Below, one piece after another: positions 37,346 to 46,660 of a stretch of DNA of 64,000 nucleotides. The translations under genes were made by a program, and so were the position numbers. The notes below the pieces were generated by a model, which searched no databases, was not told the origin of the DNA, and worked only from the letters and a program-made list of their open reading frames with translations. The DNA is from Cellulomonas sp. RIT-PI-Y (GTDB taxonomy: Bacteria; Actinomycetota; Actinomycetes; Actinomycetales; Cellulomonadaceae), in NCBI RefSeq assembly GCF_025642745.1, contig NZ_JANZKP010000004.1:1-64000 (forward strand), given 5' to 3'. Numbering within the stretch: the first letter of the stretch is position 1; each line of letters starts with the position of its first letter.

Positions 37346-37747
37346 ATGCCTCCCAAGACCCGTACTGGTGTGCGCAAGCCGCGCCGCAAGGAGAAGAAGA
37401 ACATCTCCGTGGGGCAGGCCCACATCAAGAGCACCTTCAACAACACGATCGTCTCGATCACCGACCCGAGCGGTGCGGTGATCTCCTGGGCCTCCGGCGG
37501 CGACGTCGGCTTCAAGGGCTCCCGCAAGTCGACCCCGTACGCCGCCGGCATGGCCGCCGAGGCCGCTGCCCGCAAGGCGCAGGAGCACGGGATGAAGAAG
37601 GTCGACGTCTTCGTCAAGGGCCCGGGCTCGGGCCGTGAGACCGCGATCCGGTCGCTGACCGCCGCCGGTCTCGAGGTGGGCTCCATCCAGGACGTGACGC
37701 CCCAGGCGCACAACGGCTGCCGCCCCCCGAAGCGTCGCCGCGTCTGA
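37346..37747 (+). CDS. rpsK: 30S ribosomal protein S11
   Basis: S11 lies on the 30S platform near the mRNA exit. The 133-residue protein shows [18 protein letters not shown] and the C-terminal [19 protein letters not shown] perfect 16-nt palindrome (37278-37293) lies in the gap after rpsM. A strong hairpin follows the stop. rpsD, which often follows rpsK, is absent here. Confidence 0.97.
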   Translation: MPPKTRTGVRKPRRKEKKNISVGQAHIKSTFNNTIVSITDPSGAVISWASGGDVGFKGSRKSTPYAAGMAAEAAARKAQEHGMKKVDVFVKGPGSGRETAIRSLTAAGLEVGSIQDVTPQAHNGCRPPKRRRV

Positions 37748-37755
37748 TCCGTCGT

Positions 37756-37791
37756 CGAGACGCCGTGCCCTGATCGGGGCACGGCGTCTCG
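37756..37791 (+). terminator. Terminator-like hairpin between rpsK and rpoA
   Basis: A perfect 15-bp stem (37756-37770 with 37777-37791) closes a 6-nt loop, starting nine bases after the rpsK stop. It implies reduced read-through or a separate rpoA promoter. TTGCGT at 37829-37834 and CATATG at 37848-37853 are weak candidates. Confidence 0.65.
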
Positions 37792-37881
37792 GCCGGTCGT
37801 CCGGGTGGACCGAGACCCGCGCGACCCTTTGCGTACCTGCGCTGCGTCATATGGCGGACGCACGCTGAGAGGAACACCGAA

Positions 37882-38892
37882 GTGCTCATCGCACAGCGCC
37901 CCACCCTGACCGAAGAGGTCATCTCGGAGAACCGTTCGCGGTTCTCCATCGAGCCGCTCGAGCCCGGCTTCGGCTACACGCTGGGCAACTCCCTGCGTCG
38001 CACGCTGCTGTCGTCCATCCCGGGCGCCGCCGTGACCAGCATCCGGATCGACGGTGTGCTGCACGAGTTCAGCACCGTCCCCGGGGTCAAGGAGGATGTC
38101 ACCGAGATCATCCTCAACATCAAGAACCTGGTCGTCTCCTCGGAGAACGACGAGCCGGTCGTGATGTACCTGCGCAAGCAGGGTGCCGGTGACGTGACCG
38201 CCGCCGACATCGTGCCCCCGGCCGGTGTCGAGGTGCACAACAGCGACCTGCACCTGGCCACGCTGAACGAGAAGGGCAAGCTCGAGATCGAGCTGACCGT
38301 CGAGCGCGGGCGTGGTTACGTGTCGGCCAACCAGAACAAGGCCTTCGAGGCCGAGATCGGCCGGATCCCGGTCGACTCGATCTACTCGCCGGTCCTCAAG
38401 GTCACCTACAAGGTCGAGGCGACCCGTGTCGAGCAGCGCACCGACTTCGACAAGCTGATCGTCGACGTCGAGACCAAGGCGGCCATCTCCCCGCGGGATG
38501 CGCTGGCCTCGGCCGGCAAGACCCTGGTGGAGCTGTTCGGCCTGGCCCGTGAGCTGAACGTCGAGGCCGAGGGCATCGAGATCGGCCCGTCCCCGACGGA
38601 CCAGGCCCTGGCCGCCGATCTGGCGCTGCCGATCGAGGACCTGCAGCTGACCATCCGGTCGTACAACTGCCTCAAGCGCGAGGGCATCCACACGGTGGGC
38701 GAGCTCGTGGCGCGTTCCGAGGCCGACCTGCTCGACATCCGCAACTTCGGTGCGAAGTCGATCACCGAGGTCAAGGAGAAGCTGGCCGAGCTCAACCTGT
38801 CCCTCAAGGACAGCCCGCTCGACTTCGACCCGACCAGCGCCGCGTACTACGACGGCGACGAGGGCGACTTCACCGAGGACGAGCAGTACTGA
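37882..38892 (+). CDS. rpoA: DNA-directed RNA polymerase subunit alpha
   Basis: Alpha dimerises to nucleate RNA polymerase and contacts activators and UP elements through its C-terminal domain. The 336-residue protein has the NTD motifs [20 protein letters not shown] and the CTD ([20 protein letters not shown], then [14 protein letters not shown]). It ends in an acidic tail ([15 protein letters not shown]). GTG start after AGAGGAA. Confidence 0.97.
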   Translation: MLIAQRPTLTEEVISENRSRFSIEPLEPGFGYTLGNSLRRTLLSSIPGAAVTSIRIDGVLHEFSTVPGVKEDVTEIILNIKNLVVSSENDEPVVMYLRKQGAGDVTAADIVPPAGVEVHNSDLHLATLNEKGKLEIELTVERGRGYVSANQNKAFEAEIGRIPVDSIYSPVLKVTYKVEATRVEQRTDFDKLIVDVETKAAISPRDALASAGKTLVELFGLARELNVEAEGIEIGPSPTDQALAADLALPIEDLQLTIRSYNCLKREGIHTVGELVARSEADLLDIRNFGAKSITEVKEKLAELNLSLKDSPLDFDPTSAAYYDGDEGDFTEDEQY

Positions 38893-38958
38893 CGCCGGGG
38901 GTAGAGCGGGGCTGCGGCCCGCGCTCTCGTCCCATCATTGGAACCAAGGAGTAACGAC

Positions 38959-39486
38959 ATGCCTACGCCCACCAAGGGTCCCCGGCTCGGTGGCGGTCCG
39001 GCGCACGAGCGGCTGATCCTGGCCAACCTGGCCACGGCGCTGTTCGAGCACAAGCGGATCACCACCACGGAGACCAAGGCCAAGCGCCTTCGCCCGCTGG
39101 CCGAGCGTCTGGTCACCTTCGCCAAGCGCGGGGACCTGCACGCCCGTCGTCGCGTCATGACCGTGATCCGCGACAAGTCCGTCGTGCACACGCTGTTCGC
39201 GGAGATCGCCCCGGCCGTGGCCGAGCGTCAGGGTGGCTACACCCGGATCACCAAGATCGGCCCCCGCAAGGGCGACAACGCGCCGATGGCCGTGATCGAG
39301 CTCGTGCTCGAGCCGCTGTCCCCGAAGCAGTCCGTGGTCCGCGAGGCCACCAAGGCTGCCGAGAAGGCCGCGCCGGCGCAGGAGGCTCCCGTCGAGGAGA
39401 CCACCACCGACGAGGTGACCGAGGCGACCGAGGCTCCGGCCGAGGAGACCGCCGCGGAGACCACGGACGAGGCCGACAAGGCCTGA
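38959..39486 (+). CDS. rplQ: 50S ribosomal protein L17 with acidic C-terminal tail
   Basis: L17 surrounds the tunnel exit. The core (residues 1 to about 120) is typical: [20 protein letters not shown] and [15 protein letters not shown]. It is followed by about 55 residues rich in Glu, Thr and Ala that are probably disordered. The total of 175 residues compares with about 120 in E. coli; similar tails occur in other actinobacteria. A terminator follows. Confidence 0.96.
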   Translation: MPTPTKGPRLGGGPAHERLILANLATALFEHKRITTTETKAKRLRPLAERLVTFAKRGDLHARRRVMTVIRDKSVVHTLFAEIAPAVAERQGGYTRITKIGPRKGDNAPMAVIELVLEPLSPKQSVVREATKAAEKAAPAQEAPVEETTTDEVTEATEAPAEETAAETTDEADKA

Positions 39487-39504
39487 GCACCGTTCTCGCA
39501 CGCA

Positions 39505-39542
39505 CGAGGCCCGGTCCGCCCGCGAGGGTGGGCCGGGCCTCG
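39505..39542 (+). terminator. Terminator after rplQ
   Basis: A 10-bp outer stem (39505-39514 with 39533-39542) with further inner pairing lies 18 bases after the stop. It closes the ribosomal supercluster. Confidence 0.75.
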
Positions 39543-39563
39543 TCGTGTCGGTAGCGTCGGGGG

Positions 39564-40298
39564 ATGACCCCGGTGCTGTTCGTGCACGGCCTGCGGACCT
39601 CCCGGACCATGTGGCGGTTCCAGGAGGAGGCGCTGACCCGGTTCGGCCGCCCGACGCTGGCCGTCGATCTCCCCGGGCACGGGCAGCTCCGCGGTGAGCG
39701 GTTCGACCTGGACGGCGCGGTCCGGGCGGTCGCGGACGGCGTCGACCGGTTGGGCGGCCGGGCGCTGGTGGTCGGGCTCTCGCTCGGCGGGTACGTGGGG
39801 ATCGCGCACGCGGCGCGGCATCCGGCGCAGGTCGCCGGTCTGGTGGCGGCGAGCTGCTGCACCCGCCCGCTGCGCCTGCTGGTCGACGGCTGGTCGGTGC
39901 TGGCCCGGGGGATCGCCCGACTGCCGGACCACGGCGCGGGCTTGAACCAGCGGTCGGTGGACGCGGTGCTCTCCGCGCAGGCGGCGACCGATGTGGCGGC
40001 GGGCGGCTTCGCGCTGGACGTGATGGACGACGTGCTGAGCGCGATGCGAGCCGCCGACCCGGTGGGCGACCTGCGCCGGGTGACCGCGCCGGTGTGGCTG
40101 GTGAACGGCCGCTACGACCACTTCCGGGGCGAGGAACGCCGGTTCCTCTCGGCCTGCGCGGACGGCCGGCTGGTGATCCTGCCGCGGGCGACCCACCTCG
40201 CGAGCCTGAGCGCGCCGATGGCGTTCACCCGGGTGCTGCTCGACGTGGTGGCCGAGCTCAGTCCGTCTGGAGCTGCCACGCCCGGACGCCACCGGTGA
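39564..40298 (+). CDS. Alpha/beta-fold hydrolase
   Basis: The 244-residue protein has the alpha/beta hydrolase layout. FVHGLRTSR supplies the oxyanion region and GLSLGGYVG the nucleophile elbow with the catalytic Ser. NGRYDHF carries the acid and ATHLAS the catalytic His. Substrate is unknown; esterase and lipase-like activities are typical for the family. A TAGCGT hexamer (39552-39557) six bases before the ATG suggests a leaderless mRNA. Its last 41 bases overlap, tail to tail, the end of the convergent ROK gene. Confidence 0.85.
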   Translation: MTPVLFVHGLRTSRTMWRFQEEALTRFGRPTLAVDLPGHGQLRGERFDLDGAVRAVADGVDRLGGRALVVGLSLGGYVGIAHAARHPAQVAGLVAASCCTRPLRLLVDGWSVLARGIARLPDHGAGLNQRSVDAVLSAQAATDVAAGGFALDVMDDVLSAMRAADPVGDLRRVTAPVWLVNGRYDHFRGEERRFLSACADGRLVILPRATHLASLSAPMAFTRVLLDVVAELSPSGAATPGRHR

Positions 40299-41028
40299 TC
40301 CCGGCCTGGTTCGGCACGATCACCACGTCGTCACCCAGCCGGGCCAGCGAGGTCGCCGTGATCGCCCGGGAGTTCCCGCCGCCCAGGTAGAGCCGGTCCC
40401 AGCGGAACACCGGCCGCAGGCCGTCGATCATCCGGCGCACCCGCCGGGACCACATCGCGTCGCCGAGCCGGGCCCGCTGGATCTGACCGATGTACTCGTC
40501 GTAGGTCGTGCCGCGGTGGATCGGGGCGTGCGACCACTCCAGGTGCGGCGCCAGGCGGCCGCCGTCGAACAGGGCGGAGCCCAGCCCGGTGCCGAGGGTG
40601 AGGACCAGCTCGACCCCGGAGCCGGAGACCACGCCCGCTCCGTGCACCTCGGCGTCGTTGAGCACCAGGGTCGGCACACCGAGCCGGCCCTCGAACGCCG
40701 CGCGGACGTCGCAGCCCGCCCAGGCCTCGACCAGTTCGGGGTCGACCCGGGTGTGCGGGCCGGAGCGTGTCACGTAGTGCGGGGTGGCGACCACCACGCC
40801 GTGCCGGAGCATGCCGGGCATCCCGACGGTGGCCCGGTCGGCGTGCGGCAGCTGGGCGGCGATGTCGGCGATGGTGTCGACCAGCCGCTCCGGCGGCAGC
40901 GGGTAGGGCGTGGGCACCCGGACGGCGGGGGCGTGCAGCGTGCCGGAGGAGTCCAGCACCGACGCCTTGATCCCTCCTCCGCCGCAGTCGACGGCGAGCG
41001 TGTACGGACTCGGGGAGGGTGTGGGCAC
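40258..41028 (-). CDS. ROK family (sugar kinase-like) protein
   Basis: The 256-residue protein shows the ASKHA/ROK ATPase fold: VDCGGGGIKASVLD (phosphate 1), then LNDAEVHGAG and LTLGTGLGSALFDGG (phosphate 2), and LYLGGGNSRAI (adenosine site). The zinc-binding CxCGxxGCxE motif of repressor-type ROK proteins is absent. It resembles polyphosphate/ATP glucokinases in length and motifs, but the sugar specificity cannot be read from the sequence. GTG 41028 follows a TACCGT -10-like hexamer by six bases. The open frame continues upstream across the divergent gene, but without matching ROK sequence. Confidence 0.82.
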   Translation of the reverse strand: MPTPSPSPYTLAVDCGGGGIKASVLDSSGTLHAPAVRVPTPYPLPPERLVDTIADIAAQLPHADRATVGMPGMLRHGVVVATPHYVTRSGPHTRVDPELVEAWAGCDVRAAFEGRLGVPTLVLNDAEVHGAGVVSGSGVELVLTLGTGLGSALFDGGRLAPHLEWSHAPIHRGTTYDEYIGQIQRARLGDAMWSRRVRRMIDGLRPVFRWDRLYLGGGNSRAITATSLARLGDDVVIVPNQAGITGGVRAWQLQTD

Positions 41029-41034
41029 CGGACC

Positions 41035-41063
41035 ACGGTAGAGCAGCGCGCGGGCCGTAGGCT
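41035..41063. promoter_or_regulatory. Paired divergent leaderless promoters
   Basis: Only 41 bases separate the ROK gene (minus) and the ADP-ribosylglycohydrolase gene (plus). TACCGT on the minus strand (41035-41040) and TAGGCT on the plus strand (41058-41063) each end exactly six bases before a GTG start codon. The two transcription units must compete for the same DNA. Confidence 0.5.
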
Positions 41064-41069
41064 CATCGG

Positions 41070-42338
41070 GTGCTCGACCTCCCTCTGGACCGCGGTGTGC
41101 TGGAGCGCGCCACCGGCGTCCTGCTCGGGCAGGCGCTCGGCGACGCGCTCGGCGTGCCCTACGAGTTCGCCGCCCCGCCCGGCCCCGACGACCTGCCCGA
41201 GCTGCGCGGCGGCGGGCTCGGGCCGTACGCGCCGGGGGAGTGGAGCGACGACACCCAGATGACCGCCTGTGTGGCGCGGGTGGCGCTCGGTGGCGGCGGG
41301 CTGCGCTCCGAGGAGGAGCTGGACGCGATCGCCGAGGGCTTCCTGGCCTGGCGCACCGGCGGGGCGAGCGACGTCGGGGTGCAGACCGCGGCGGTGCTGG
41401 ACCGGTCCGTGGGCCTGCCCGGCCGTCCGGCGGACCGGCTCCGGGCGGCCGCCTGGCAGGTCTACGCGGACACCGGGCGGGCCGCGGGCAACGGCGCCCT
41501 GATGCGGACGGCGGTGGTCGGGCTCGTGGCACTGGACGACCGGTCGGCCACCGCGGTCGCGGCCCGGGCGGTCGCGGAGCTGACCCATGCCGACCCACTG
41601 GCCGCCGAGTCCTGTGTGCTGTGGTCCGAGGCGGTGCGGCGGGCGGTGGTCGAGCGGCGGCTGGATCTGCGCGGCGGGCTGGACCTGCTGGCTCCCGAGC
41701 GTGCCGCGGCCTGGTCGGCGTGGATCGACGACGCCGAACGGGACGTCCCGGCCGCCGACCTGACGGCGAACGGCTTCACGGTGATCGCGGTGCAGGCGGC
41801 GTGGCACGTGCTGCACGACCTGCCGTCCCGGCCCGCCGAGGACGAGGTGGTCGCACGACTGGCCGCGGCGATCCGGATCGGTGGGGACACCGACACCGTC
41901 GCGGCGATCGCCGGCGGACTGCTCGGCGGCTTCCTCGGTGCCTGGACGATCCCCCGGGAGCTGCTCCGGCAGGTGCACGGGTGGCCCGGCCTGGACGCGC
42001 GCCGGCTCGGTGGCTGGGCCCGGGTGATCGCGCAGGGTGGTCCCGGTCGCCCCGGGGCCCAGACCTGCCCGCTGTGCGGGGTCCGGGGTGTGCCGACCCC
42101 GCGCTATCCGGACCACGTCTGCGCGTGGTGCTCGATCTGGGTGACCGACGAGGACGGCCGACCGGTGGAGCTGTCCAACGTGTCCCTCTCCGGCGGCTAC
42201 ACCGGGCGGTACCTGGACGGCAGTCCGGCGTCCGCGGAGGTGGTGTCGGGTCGGGTGTGGATCGGCGGGGAGCCGCTGCGGGCCGGGGAGGCCCGGTTCG
42301 GCGGGATCGTGGTGCAGCGGCCGGAGGAGGAACGATGA
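41070..42338 (+). CDS. ADP-ribosylglycohydrolase with C-terminal zinc-ribbon domain
   Basis: Residues 1 to about 325 form a DraG/ARH-type ADP-ribosylglycohydrolase. The metal-binding motifs are present: [31 protein letters not shown] and [13 protein letters not shown]. Such enzymes remove ADP-ribose from proteins or small molecules. From residue 333 an added domain of about 90 residues begins with CPLCG (Cys333, Cys336) and CAWC (Cys351, Cys354), a four-Cys zinc ribbon followed by a beta-rich stretch. This tail is not part of the basic family. GTG 41070 is probably leaderless. Its stop overlaps the truA start (ATGA), so the two genes are co-expressed. The substrate is unknown. Confidence 0.85.
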   Translation: MLDLPLDRGVLERATGVLLGQALGDALGVPYEFAAPPGPDDLPELRGGGLGPYAPGEWSDDTQMTACVARVALGGGGLRSEEELDAIAEGFLAWRTGGASDVGVQTAAVLDRSVGLPGRPADRLRAAAWQVYADTGRAAGNGALMRTAVVGLVALDDRSATAVAARAVAELTHADPLAAESCVLWSEAVRRAVVERRLDLRGGLDLLAPERAAAWSAWIDDAERDVPAADLTANGFTVIAVQAAWHVLHDLPSRPAEDEVVARLAAAIRIGGDTDTVAAIAGGLLGGFLGAWTIPRELLRQVHGWPGLDARRLGGWARVIAQGGPGRPGAQTCPLCGVRGVPTPRYPDHVCAWCSIWVTDEDGRPVELSNVSLSGGYTGRYLDGSPASAEVVSGRVWIGGEPLRAGEARFGGIVVQRPEEER

Positions 42339-43234
42339 GCGTGCGGGTCCGGATCGACCTGGCCTACGACGGCACCGACTTCGCCGGATGGGCCCGGCAG
42401 CCTGGGCTGCGCACGGTGCAGGCCGTCGTCGAGGACGCGCTCGCGCTGGTGCTGCGGTCCGAACGCCGGGGGCACCCGCTGCCCCGGGTGACGGTCGCCG
42501 GTCGCACCGACGCCGGGGTGCACGCGCGGGGCCAGGTGCTGCACGTGGACGTCCCGGCGGAGGCCTGGGCCGACCTGCCCGGCCGCTCGGGCCGGGACTC
42601 GGCGTCGGAGCTGGTGACCCGGCTGAACGGGGTGCTGCCCGCCGATGCCGTCGTCCACCGGGCGCGGCTCGCGGCGGCGGGATTCGACGCGCGGTTCTCC
42701 GCGGTGGCCCGGCGCTACGTCTACCGGGTGTGCGACGACCCCGCGCTGCTCGACCCGCTGCGGCGCAGCCACGTGCTCTGGAACCGGCGTCCGCTGGACG
42801 TGGCGGCGATGCACGAGGCCGCGCAGCGGGTGCTGGGCCGGCACGACTTCGCCGCCTACTGCAAGCCCCGGGAGGGTGCGACCACGATCCGCACCCTGGA
42901 CGAGCTCAGCTGGCGACGGCCCGCCGACGGGCCGGATGCCGGACTGGTGGTCGCCACGGTCCGGGCCGACGCGTTCTGCCACTCGATGGTCCGCGCGCTG
43001 GTCGGCGCGAGCCTGGCGGTGGGCGAGCACCGACGTGGGACGCAGTGGCCCGCGGAAGTCCTGGTCGGCGGGCGCCGGGATCCCGGGAACACGGTCTCCC
43101 CGGCGCGCGGGCTCACGCTCGAGGAGGTGCTGTACCCGCCGGACGAGGAGCTCGCCGCGCGGGCGGTGCGCACCCGGGCCACCCGGTCCGCGGAGGACGT
43201 ACACCCGGCGCCGCTGCCCCGGCCCGGCGGCTGA
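42335..43234 (+). CDS. truA: tRNA pseudouridine(38-40) synthase
   Basis: TruA isomerises uridines 38-40 in the tRNA anticodon arm. The 299-residue protein has the N-terminal [19 protein letters not shown] and the catalytic Asp in [11 protein letters not shown]-terminal motifs are [20 protein letters not shown] and the substrate-binding RYVYRV. ATG 42335, after GAGGAGGAAC, overlaps the upstream stop. In many actinobacteria truA directly follows rplQ; here three genes separate them. Confidence 0.95.
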   Translation: MSVRVRIDLAYDGTDFAGWARQPGLRTVQAVVEDALALVLRSERRGHPLPRVTVAGRTDAGVHARGQVLHVDVPAEAWADLPGRSGRDSASELVTRLNGVLPADAVVHRARLAAAGFDARFSAVARRYVYRVCDDPALLDPLRRSHVLWNRRPLDVAAMHEAAQRVLGRHDFAAYCKPREGATTIRTLDELSWRRPADGPDAGLVVATVRADAFCHSMVRALVGASLAVGEHRRGTQWPAEVLVGGRRDPGNTVSPARGLTLEEVLYPPDEELAARAVRTRATRSAEDVHPAPLPRPGG

Positions 43235-43264
43235 CCGGGACGGGAGCGGCGGAAGAGTCGGGGA

Positions 43265-43687
43265 TCAGACCTCGTCGTCCTCGTCCAGGACGTGCACGGC
43301 GGCCTCCTCGGCCGAGGCAGCGCCGCCGCTGATGCCGGAGTCGACGGCGAACTGGTCGTTCCCCCCGGCCCGCACCGCGTCGTCGTCCTCGGCCAGCCGC
43401 CCCGCGCGGTCCGGCTGGCGGGCCGGATCGACCGGGCCGTCCGACTCCCAGACCTCCGGCTCCTCCTCGGCCACCCGCTGGTCCAGCGTCTCGCCCCGGG
43501 ACTCCTCCCACGCGGTCTCACCCCAGTGCGAGACCTCCGGGCGGGGGCGGTCGGGCGGGGAGTAGCCCTCGTCCAGCAGGTCGTCGACGCCGCGGTCGAC
43601 CAGGGTGTCCTCCTCGGGCAGCTGGTCGGCGTCGCCCTCGGCGCCGGTGGCGGGATCTGTGCTGGTGGCGGGGGTGTCCTCGGTCAT
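43265..43687 (-). CDS. DUF5709 domain protein
   Basis: The 140-residue acidic protein contains DQLPEEDTLVDRGVDDLLDE, then GYSPPDRPRP and GETLDQRVAEEEPEV, the core of the actinobacterial DUF5709 family. No catalytic or membrane features are visible and it is likely largely disordered. The function is unknown. It is transcribed divergently from the ABC-F gene, with a CACCGT -10-like hexamer (43694-43699, minus) six bases before its ATG. Confidence 0.8.
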   Translation of the reverse strand: MTEDTPATSTDPATGAEGDADQLPEEDTLVDRGVDDLLDEGYSPPDRPRPEVSHWGETAWEESRGETLDQRVAEEEPEVWESDGPVDPARQPDRAGRLAEDDDAVRAGGNDQFAVDSGISGGAASAEEAAVHVLDEDDEV

Positions 43688-43776
43688 GCGTCCACGGTGT
43701 CACCGGGCGGGTCGGGTCGCCAGCGGAGGGGTAAAGGTTTCGCCCACGGCGGTGCCGGCAGGGCATCCTGGGCCGC

Positions 43777-45477
43777 ATGGGCCACCTCGACGTCAACGGT
43801 GTCGGCCATGTCCTCCCGGACGGCCGCCCCCTCCTGCACGACGTGCACCTGCGCGTCGGAGAGGGCAGCCGGACCGCGCTGATCGGTCCGAACGGCGCCG
43901 GGAAGTCCACGCTGCTGCGGATCATCACGGGTGAGCTGACCCCGGTCACCGGGACCGTGACCCGCTCGGGCGGGCTGGGCGTGATGCGCCAGGACGTGGG
44001 CCGGATCGCCGACGACCGCTCGGTGCGCGACCTGCTGGCCGCGCTCACCCCGGGCGCGGTGGGCGCCGCGGCGGTGGAGCTGTCCGCGGCCGAACTGGCC
44101 ATGATGGAGGCCGACGACGAGCCTGCGCAGATGCGCTATGCCCAGGCGCTCGCGGACTGGGCGGACGTCGGCGGCTACGAGGTCGAGGCCGACTGGGACC
44201 GGGTGACCGACGCGGTGCTGTCCATCCCGTTCGACCGCGCGCAGCACCGCACGGTGCGCACCCTGTCCGGCGGGGAGCAGAAGCGACTCGTGCTGGAGGC
44301 GCTGCTGCGCGGCCCGCAGGAGGTGCTGCTGCTGGACGAGCCGGACAACGCGCTGGACGTCCCGACCAAGCGCTGGCTCGAGCAGCGGCTGATCGACTCG
44401 GAGAAGACCGTGCTGCTGGTCAGCCACGACCGCGAGCTGCTCAGCCGGGTGCCCACCGCGATCGCGACCCTGGAGCCACGACCGGCCGGTGCCGGGATCT
44501 GGCTGCACGGCGGCGGCTTCGCCGGGTACCCCGAGGCCCGGGCCGAGCGGATGGCCCGTCAGGAGGAGCTGCTGCGCCGCTGGGAAGAGGAGCGGGCCCA
44601 GCTCAAGGCCCTGGTGCTGATGTACAAGCAGAAGGCGAAGTACAACTCCGACATGGCCAGCCGGTACCAGTCCGCCCAGACCCGGCTGCGCCGGTTCGAG
44701 GAGGACGGGCCGCCGGAGCAGCTCGCCCGGGAGCAGCACGTCCGGGTCCGGCTGCGCGGTGGGCGGACCGCCAAACGCGCCGTGGTGGCCAAGGACCTGG
44801 AGCTGACCGGGCTGATGCGGCCCTTCGACCTCGAGCTCTGGTTCGGCGAGCGGGTGGCCGTGCTCGGGTCGAACGGCTCCGGGAAGTCGCACTTCCTGCG
44901 GCTGCTGGCGGCGGGCGGCTCGGATCCCGGGCCGGAGCACCGGCCGGTGGACCCGCTGCCGATCGACCCGGTGCGGCACACCGGGGTGGTGACGCTCGGG
45001 TCCCGGGTGCTGCCGGGCTTCTTCGCCCAGAACCGCCAGCACGCCCAGGACGCCGCGGACGCTGCCTTCGCGGACCGCACGCTGCTGGAGATCCTGCATG
45101 CGGGCGACGGCCGGCGCAGCGGGATGGGCCGGGAGCCGGCGAGCCGGGCCCTGGACCGGTACGAGCTGGTCGGGTCGGCGGAGCAGCGGTACGGGACGCT
45201 GTCCGGTGGGCAGCAGGCGCGGTTCCACATCCTGCTGCTCGAACTCGGCGGCGCCACGCTGCTGCTGCTGGACGAGCCGACCGACAACCTCGACCTGCAC
45301 TCGGCGGAGGCCTTGGAGGCCGGGCTGGAGGCGTTCGAGGGCACCGTGGTGGCGGTGACCCACGACCGGTGGTTCGCCCGCGGTTTCGACCGGTTCCTGG
45401 TGTTCGGGGCGGACGGCGCGGTGGTCGAGACGCCGGAGGCGGTGTGGGACGCCGGCCGGGTCGAGCGGGTCCGCTGA
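43777..45477 (+). CDS. ABC-F family ATP-binding cassette protein
   Basis: The 566-residue protein has two ABC domains and no membrane segment. Domain 1 has the Walker A GPNGAGKST, signature LSGGEQKR and a Walker B reading LLLDEPDNALD, where DEPTNHLD is usual. Domain 2 has GSNGSGKSH, LSGGQQAR and LLLDEPTDNLD. A charged linker of about 70 residues (ERMARQEELLRRWEEERAQL and following) is the ABC-F hallmark arm that reaches the ribosomal E site. Some family members protect ribosomes from antibiotics; others are translation factors. Nothing here decides between these. CATCCT (43764-43769) may be a leaderless -10. Confidence 0.88.
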   Translation: MGHLDVNGVGHVLPDGRPLLHDVHLRVGEGSRTALIGPNGAGKSTLLRIITGELTPVTGTVTRSGGLGVMRQDVGRIADDRSVRDLLAALTPGAVGAAAVELSAAELAMMEADDEPAQMRYAQALADWADVGGYEVEADWDRVTDAVLSIPFDRAQHRTVRTLSGGEQKRLVLEALLRGPQEVLLLDEPDNALDVPTKRWLEQRLIDSEKTVLLVSHDRELLSRVPTAIATLEPRPAGAGIWLHGGGFAGYPEARAERMARQEELLRRWEEERAQLKALVLMYKQKAKYNSDMASRYQSAQTRLRRFEEDGPPEQLAREQHVRVRLRGGRTAKRAVVAKDLELTGLMRPFDLELWFGERVAVLGSNGSGKSHFLRLLAAGGSDPGPEHRPVDPLPIDPVRHTGVVTLGSRVLPGFFAQNRQHAQDAADAAFADRTLLEILHAGDGRRSGMGREPASRALDRYELVGSAEQRYGTLSGGQQARFHILLLELGGATLLLLDEPTDNLDLHSAEALEAGLEAFEGTVVAVTHDRWFARGFDRFLVFGADGAVVETPEAVWDAGRVERVR

Positions 45478-45496
45478 GCGGGTGACCCAGCTGACT

Positions 45497-45526
45497 TTGA
45501 CCGCCCGGGGGAGCGGCGGCTACCCT
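45497..45526 (+). promoter_or_regulatory. Putative promoter of rplM-rpsI
   Basis: TTGACC (45497-45502) and TACCCT (45521-45526) are separated by 18 bases, one of the best -35/-10 pairs in the window. The rplM leader would be about 145 nt. Confidence 0.7.
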
Positions 45527-45677
45527 GGTGAGTCGTTGTGCGCTCACCCGTGGAGCATTGGTGCGATCCCACTCGCCCGTTCCCGGCTCTGACGTGCGGC
45601 GGACCATTCATCGGCTGGACCCGGCTTCTACGGGCTGCCGTGGACACAGTCAGATAGAAGAGACGAAGGCTACGACC

Positions 45678-46124
45678 GTGCGCACGTACACCCCGAAGCC
45701 CGGCGACGTCCAGCGGAACTGGTACGTCATCGACGCGACCGATGTTGTCCTGGGCCGCCTGGCCACCCACGTGGCGACTCTGCTGCGCGGCAAGCACAAG
45801 GCGACTTTTGCCCCCCACGTGGACGGCGGTGACTTCGTCATCGTCATCAACGCGGAGAAGGTCGCCCTGACCGGCAACAAGCGTGAGACCAAGCTCGCCT
45901 ACCGCCACTCCGGTTACCCGGGTGGTCTGCGGGCGACCCCGTACTCCGAGCTGCTCGAGAAGCACCCGGAGCGCGCGATCGAGAAGGCTGTCCGGGGCAT
46001 GCTCCCGAAGAGCTCGCTCGCTCGCCAGCAGCTGTCGAAGCTGAAGGTCTACGCAGGTGCCGAGCACCCGCATGCTGCCCAGCAGCCCCAGCCCTTCGAG
46101 ATCACCCAGGTCGCGCAGGGCTGA
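45678..46124 (+). CDS. rplM: 50S ribosomal protein L13
   Basis: L13 is an early assembly protein of the large subunit. The 148-residue protein has [37 protein letters not shown] and [22 protein letters not shown] 45678 gives the standard start; an in-frame upstream start would translate the leader. It is followed by rpsI, 38 bases on. Confidence 0.96.
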   Translation: MRTYTPKPGDVQRNWYVIDATDVVLGRLATHVATLLRGKHKATFAPHVDGGDFVIVINAEKVALTGNKRETKLAYRHSGYPGGLRATPYSELLEKHPERAIEKAVRGMLPKSSLARQQLSKLKVYAGAEHPHAAQQPQPFEITQVAQG

Positions 46125-46162
46125 CGCCCGCGACGCGAGAAGACAGGACGCGAGGAATACCA

Positions 46163-46648
46163 GTGGCCGAGACCACGGTCGACTTTGACCTTGAGGGCGA
46201 GACCCCCAGCAGCTACACCTCCGAGAGTGCCGCTCCGGCCGGTCGCGGGCAGAGCCTGACCGCCCCGGGCGCCGCCAAGGGCCGCCGCAAGGAGGCCATC
46301 GCCCGCGTGCGCCTGGTGCCCGGCACCGGCCAGTGGACGATCAACGGCCGCACCCTCGAGGGTTACTTCCCGAACAAGGTGCACCAGCAGCTCGTCAACT
46401 CCCCGCTGAAGCTGGTGGAGGTCGAGGGCCGCTTCGACGTCATCGCCCGCATCTCCGGCGGCGGCGTCTCCGGCCAGGCCGGCGCGCTGCGCCTGGGCAT
46501 CGCCCGTGCGCTGAACGAGATCGACGCCGAGAGCAACCGCCCGGCGCTGAAGAAGGCCGGCTTCCTGACCCGCGACGCCCGCGTCGTGGAGCGCAAGAAG
46601 GCCGGTCTGAAGAAGGCCCGCAAGGCCCCGCAGTACTCCAAGCGCTGA
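46163..46648 (+). CDS. rpsI: 30S ribosomal protein S9
   Basis: S9 has a C-terminal tail that reaches the P-site tRNA. Here the tail ends [12 protein letters not shown], as in the family. The 161-residue protein carries an N-terminal acidic and Ser-rich extension of about 37 residues before the core ([15 protein letters not shown]); such extensions are common in actinobacteria. GTG start. A very strong intrinsic terminator follows. Confidence 0.96.
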   Translation: MAETTVDFDLEGETPSSYTSESAAPAGRGQSLTAPGAAKGRRKEAIARVRLVPGTGQWTINGRTLEGYFPNKVHQQLVNSPLKLVEVEGRFDVIARISGGGVSGQAGALRLGIARALNEIDAESNRPALKKAGFLTRDARVVERKKAGLKKARKAPQYSKR

Positions 46649-46660
46649 TCCCAGCGCACG

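Noticed and set aside
41029-41598. N-terminal extension of the ROK frame by 190 codons
   Set aside because: The extension is Arg/Pro-rich, lies opposite the ADP-ribosylglycohydrolase gene and has no ROK sequence; GTG 41028 gives the normal start.
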